Origin: Epinephelus fuscoguttatus
Taxonomy: Eukaryota; Chordata; Actinopteri; Perciformes; Serranidae
Assembly: GCF_011397635.1 (NCBI RefSeq)
Contig: NC_064772.1
Span: 16,073,035 to 16,137,034, forward strand
Reading direction: 5' to 3'
DNA: 64,000 nt
Below are positions 60,408 through 64,000 of the stretch, piece after piece. Below the pieces are notes generated by a model, which worked only from the letters and a program-made list of their open reading frames with translations, searched no databases and was not told where the DNA came from. Positions within the stretch are counted from its first letter, which is position 1; every line of letters starts with the position of its first letter. Position numbers and translations under genes: made by a program.

Positions 60408-63149
60408 GTAGGTTGTAAAAAGAAGCTGTAGGACATTTGTGGTTGTCTTCTCTGCAGTAATCAAGCATCAGAGCAGCCCACTAGGCCCTGTAACAGCAGG
60501 TCACAGGTTAAATTCCCACAGTACAGCATTGTGTATCACTTGGGATTGTAAAAATGACCTTCGTGTTTATGTTGTAGGTTGTGGTCAGAAAACACAGCTT
60601 CCTCATTTCAGTAAAAGGGTTTGCAGCAACTACTTGTATTGTCATCTGACATTGCCTGCATGGTCAGGGTCGCTACTCCAAAAAAGTAATGTATTACACG
60701 TTACTTGTCACTTTAAAAAAAAAGTAAAGCCTTACTTAACTCAATTAATCCCCGTAGAAAGTAATTTGTGACACACTTGTTACATTACTTTTGTGTTACT
60801 CTACAACATCACCTGAGATGCATTGTCATGTAATTGCCAGTTAACAAAAGCCCTTTATACGCGGAGGATGTACAATAAGGCCACTGCGAAGTCATTACCC
60901 TGACTATGCTTTTGTAAAGAGACAAAGGAAACAAACTGCCCTTGTTACGTGGTGGTGATCTTGTCCTCTGCTCTGAGGGTAAGGAGCTCTCGGACCTTAT
61001 TATCAGCCCAATTTGCAGACATTAAGCAGCTGCTATTCTTCCTCTTCTTGGAGTTAGCTGCTAACTGCTGCTAGCTGCTGTTTGAATCTCCCAGTGGTGG
61101 GTTGCACAAATAATATGTTGTCAAAACATCACAGCCATCCTGTTCTGCTGGCTGTCCCTTTTACAGAGACATTGATTTAGCGATGTTACTACCTTCGCTG
61201 CTGGCTTTAAGGCAAGAAAACTCTAACTTTCCATTGTACCTTTTATACAGAACAATGAGGCGGGACATTCTCACCTTGAACAGGCAGTGTAAAAGGGGCC
61301 AATATAACATTAAACAATATACCTCTGAAATCGTTATTCAGACAACCTGTTCCTCCTCTGAGTCAGCACAATTTTTTGTAATTACTTTGACATCTTTAGG
61401 CATTATAAGATGTTTAAGATACAGGTGTTCGACAGGTAACCATCTAGATGTGTCAAATGCTGTCTTTATACACTATAAACCACTGTGAAGTGTTTGAGTG
61501 TCAAACTCATGGGTCTATCACCCAAAACTGTCCTTCCCGGATCGTGTTTCCTCTTCTCGTTGCAGCAGCACTGCTCCACCAACGCAGTGCTATTTTTGGT
61601 GTGAGCACCCACTTATTAAGGTCCTATATGTATATGTATGTAAAGTCTTCCTTACCAGCTGCACTTGGAGATTTTAAGCTTGAGTAGATTTTTTTCTCTC
61701 AGATGATTTAAATAATTTATAGTATGTCTTTAACACTCATGCAGCTCCACATGTAGGGATTACAGCAGCCCCAAAAGATACAGCTGTAGCTACATTAATT
61801 CATGAGCAAGGTATGTCTCAACACGAGACTTTAACTGGTTGTTATGATGATTGTATGTCAGTGGATATCATGATTTAGAAAGTATAACACTGAACATCTC
61901 ACGTAATGAGTATAAGTCAGATATTTGAGCAGCTCGCACTAAACAGTCAAACTGTTTGCCTTTAATTCAAGTGTTTTCAGATGTTCCTCTGGTTCTGTAA
62001 ACTTGTTTGCTTCTAAGCATGTTGTGACACTGTTTGATTTCTCTTTGGTATTAACGTTCAAAGACTAACGCTTAAAGCAATCTGACAGCTAGAATTAAGT
62101 GTAAAACAAATGTGGGCTCTCTGTGTGCCCAAGAGAATCAGAACAAACTGTTAGAGCTCACTCCGATTTGCCAAAAACCTCTCTAGTGGTGGGTGGTGAC
62201 GCCTACGCCTTGTTCACTGTTTTATCCTGTTAGGATTTTTTACTCAAATTACATAATGGACCAATGGCTGTTGCACTGCTGTTGGTTGTGTGAATTATTC
62301 ACTACAGAAACTTGCTGCAGTCCTTTTGTGCCCTGCTACACTGATCTGCCCTCTTCTCACAGTGACTCAGTGAGGTTTCCTCGCCCACATTTTCCACCTG
62401 TGTTCTGTTGCAGACCAGGTTTTTAATTAAATCAGGTTTATTTACATATAATTTTTTTTAGGCAGTGCTAAACACAGACAAGGGGAACAGATAATAATAC
62501 AACTGGATCATACCTATGTTCTCAGGGTCCGCTGTCTCTTGATAAAAACTGAAATTGCAAGAGTTTAAGGGCCAGCTTTCCAGTTCAAACAGCAAAAGAA
62601 CAAAGTGATATGAACTTTAGATTGCAGTTTGAAAGGTAAAAATTCCGTTCAGCCATTGCAACGATATCCATGTTTAAATTCAGAGAAGGCGTAGGTGTCA
62701 CAGAGTATAACATCACTTTGCTTTAAGCTGTAGGTGGGTGATTTCAACATATTGACCTAAGGAAACATACACTGAACATTTGGCCTCAGGAAAAAGCCTT
62801 GCTGAGAACATAAAACCCTTTGATGAAAGGTTTCCTTAATGAGTCATATTAAGAGGTTATCGAGCTGGGGAACACAGAACCATGGAAGCATAGATACGCT
62901 CCCAATACGAGATGGAAACAAGTCTGCAGCCATGCTAGCAGCTCTGTGAAGCTATACCAGGTCCCCAGGCACACTCATAAGCCTTGCAGTTTTTTCCCAG
63001 TGGTCACTTGCAGTATTACAATAAAATCCCCTGTGGCCCAAAAAGCATTTTCCCCATGGACTCCAACTGTAAAAGAGTAAAACAGTTGACAGGGCACCTC
63101 CAACCTCTAAAGGTCAATTATGAATCTCTCTGTTCTGAATTTTTGTGAC

Positions 63150-63530
63150 ATGATCCCAGTGCAAAGTCTCTGAGCTGATAGAAGCTCTTCTGGAGCCTCG
63201 CAGTGCTGGCCTGGTGTATATGGTACCTTCTTTCTGACCTCAGCAGGGAGAAAAGGGTATTATCTGAGTGGTTGGGATCCTTAATGATTCTCCTAGCCTC
63301 ATTCTTGCAGTGCCTGGTCCAAACATCCTCAAGGGTAGAGCAGTGCCTAATAAATATTCAGCCAAATGAACCACTCTTTGCCGGGGCAGGGCCTTGAGCT
63401 CCTGTTCGGTGCTGTTTTCGTACCAGGCAGTGATGTTCTCCGTCAGGATGCTCTCAGTGGTGCAGGAATAGAGATTTCTCAGTATTTGAGGGCATTTTGT
63501 CACTCCTAATGTCACATTTACACTGGCATT
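63150..63530 (-). pseudogene. LINE C-terminal relic
   Basis: On the minus strand it encodes ILRNLYSCTTESILTENITA then WYENSTEQE, followed by a segment like RVVHLAEYLLGTALP. This resembles the FYR-TxESIL-xCITAWYGNCT and RVVRTA signature at the end of L2/CR1-like LINE proteins. The frame is damaged after LGTALP, so it is inactive. Confidence 0.65.
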
Positions 63531-63559
63531 TACACAAAGCTGTCGTGTTAAAGATCAGT

Positions 63560-63680
63560 GGGACATCCACGTGGCCCATTGCAGAGCCTGCAGCAAATCA
63601 ATAAAAGTTCACAGCATGGGCGAAGCAGCTTTGACGAGCCATGCTGCTGGCACATCACACAGGACGGCACTCCACATGTT
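63560..63680 (+). pseudogene. possible transposon zinc-finger relic
   Basis: The plus-strand frame reads HCRACSKSIKVHSMGEAALT then SHAAGTSHRTA, a Cys-x2-Cys ... His-x5-His arrangement like the N-terminal fingers of fish transposon proteins. The rest of the frame (to 63867) shows no domain and includes unrelated repeat sequence. Host origin cannot be excluded, but no splice structure supports it. Confidence 0.4.
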
Positions 63681-64000
63681 AACAGTAATTAACCTTGATC
63701 CATGTCTCAAACTATGGGTACTTGAATTGAAGAGAACTGGGCCTGAAAAGTCCTTGAATTTAATGTTGAAGAAGGTTTGGAAACCCTCTAAAGTACTGCG
63801 AAGGTTGATGGGAATGTCATTAGTTTTGCAGGTAGTCATAAAATCAGCAACATCAGTAGCGACTTAAAAATGACTTCACCAAAGTTAATACCAATTGCAG
63901 GAGTACAAATCTGCTGCCATCCAATAAAAAGCCCTCATCTCAAACAGCAATTTATCCCTCTCAGTAATAGTTCCTAGGAGGCCAGTTGCTGAGTTGCTTG

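Larger units (their letters stand above)
60408..64000. other. start of ASAP1 intron 6 (runs off the window)
   Basis: No further ASAP1 exon was recognised. A low-complexity stretch at 60676-60800 (AAAAAAGTAATGTATTACAC and related TTACTT units) reads like a dispersed repeat. LINE and zinc-finger relics near the end are listed separately. Confidence 0.6.

Noticed and set aside
60439..60771. 110-codon frame as the next ASAP1 exon
   Set aside because: It does not encode the expected YLIKVNEIK continuation and includes dispersed-repeat sequence.

Overview
The window is vertebrate nuclear DNA, most likely from a spiny-rayed (percomorph-type) teleost. The reasons are GT-AG introns, two genes very close to human orthologues, relatively short introns in one of them, and many dispersed repeats of teleost type (tRNA-headed SINEs, LINE reverse-transcriptase relics, hAT-like relics, foldback and inverted-repeat elements). 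No prokaryotic operon, CRISPR array, rRNA or free-standing tRNA gene is visible.

Layout. (1) 1-1956 is the 3' flank of the first gene. (2) 1957-17068, minus strand: a complete NFX1 gene. I could assemble 23 coding exons with consistent phases and splice sites, 3288 nt of coding sequence in all, giving a predicted protein of 1095 residues. In order it has an intrinsically disordered RG-rich N-terminus, a RING/PHD-like finger, a long array of NFX1-type zinc fingers, an R3H domain and a conserved acidic C-terminus. (3) 17069-21357 is a divergent intergenic region carrying the NFX1 promoter (an inverted pair of ETS motifs), about 3 kb with no gene, and a CpG-rich 5' region for the second gene. 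(4) 21358-60407, plus strand: the 5' part of ASAP1, an Arf GTPase-activating protein with BAR, PH, ArfGAP, ankyrin and SH3 domains. Six coding exons encode its first 200 residues, the N-terminal part of the BAR domain. The first intron is about 27.4 kb and the second about 6.8 kb. (5) 60408-64000 lies in the next ASAP1 intron; the remaining exons are beyond the window.

The two genes are head to head, with start codons 4289 bp apart. I see no evidence of a shared pathway. NFX1 is a nuclear DNA/RNA-binding regulator with a RING-type finger, whereas ASAP1 acts on Arf GTPases at membranes and focal adhesions. In human they lie on different chromosomes.

Most of the unexplained structure is transposon archaeology inside introns. 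NFX1 intron 22 is almost filled by a long palindromic element with a second repeat inside it. ASAP1 intron 1 holds a foldback element of about 670 bp and a stack of nested inverted-repeat elements. ASAP1 intron 2 holds a SINE with a perfect 12-bp target-site duplication and a 1.47-kb element with perfect 24-bp terminal inverted repeats next to a LINE relic. I found no convincing undescribed system. The most interesting protein-level point is that the N-terminal PABP-binding (PAM2-like) motif of NFX1 appears to be degenerate here.
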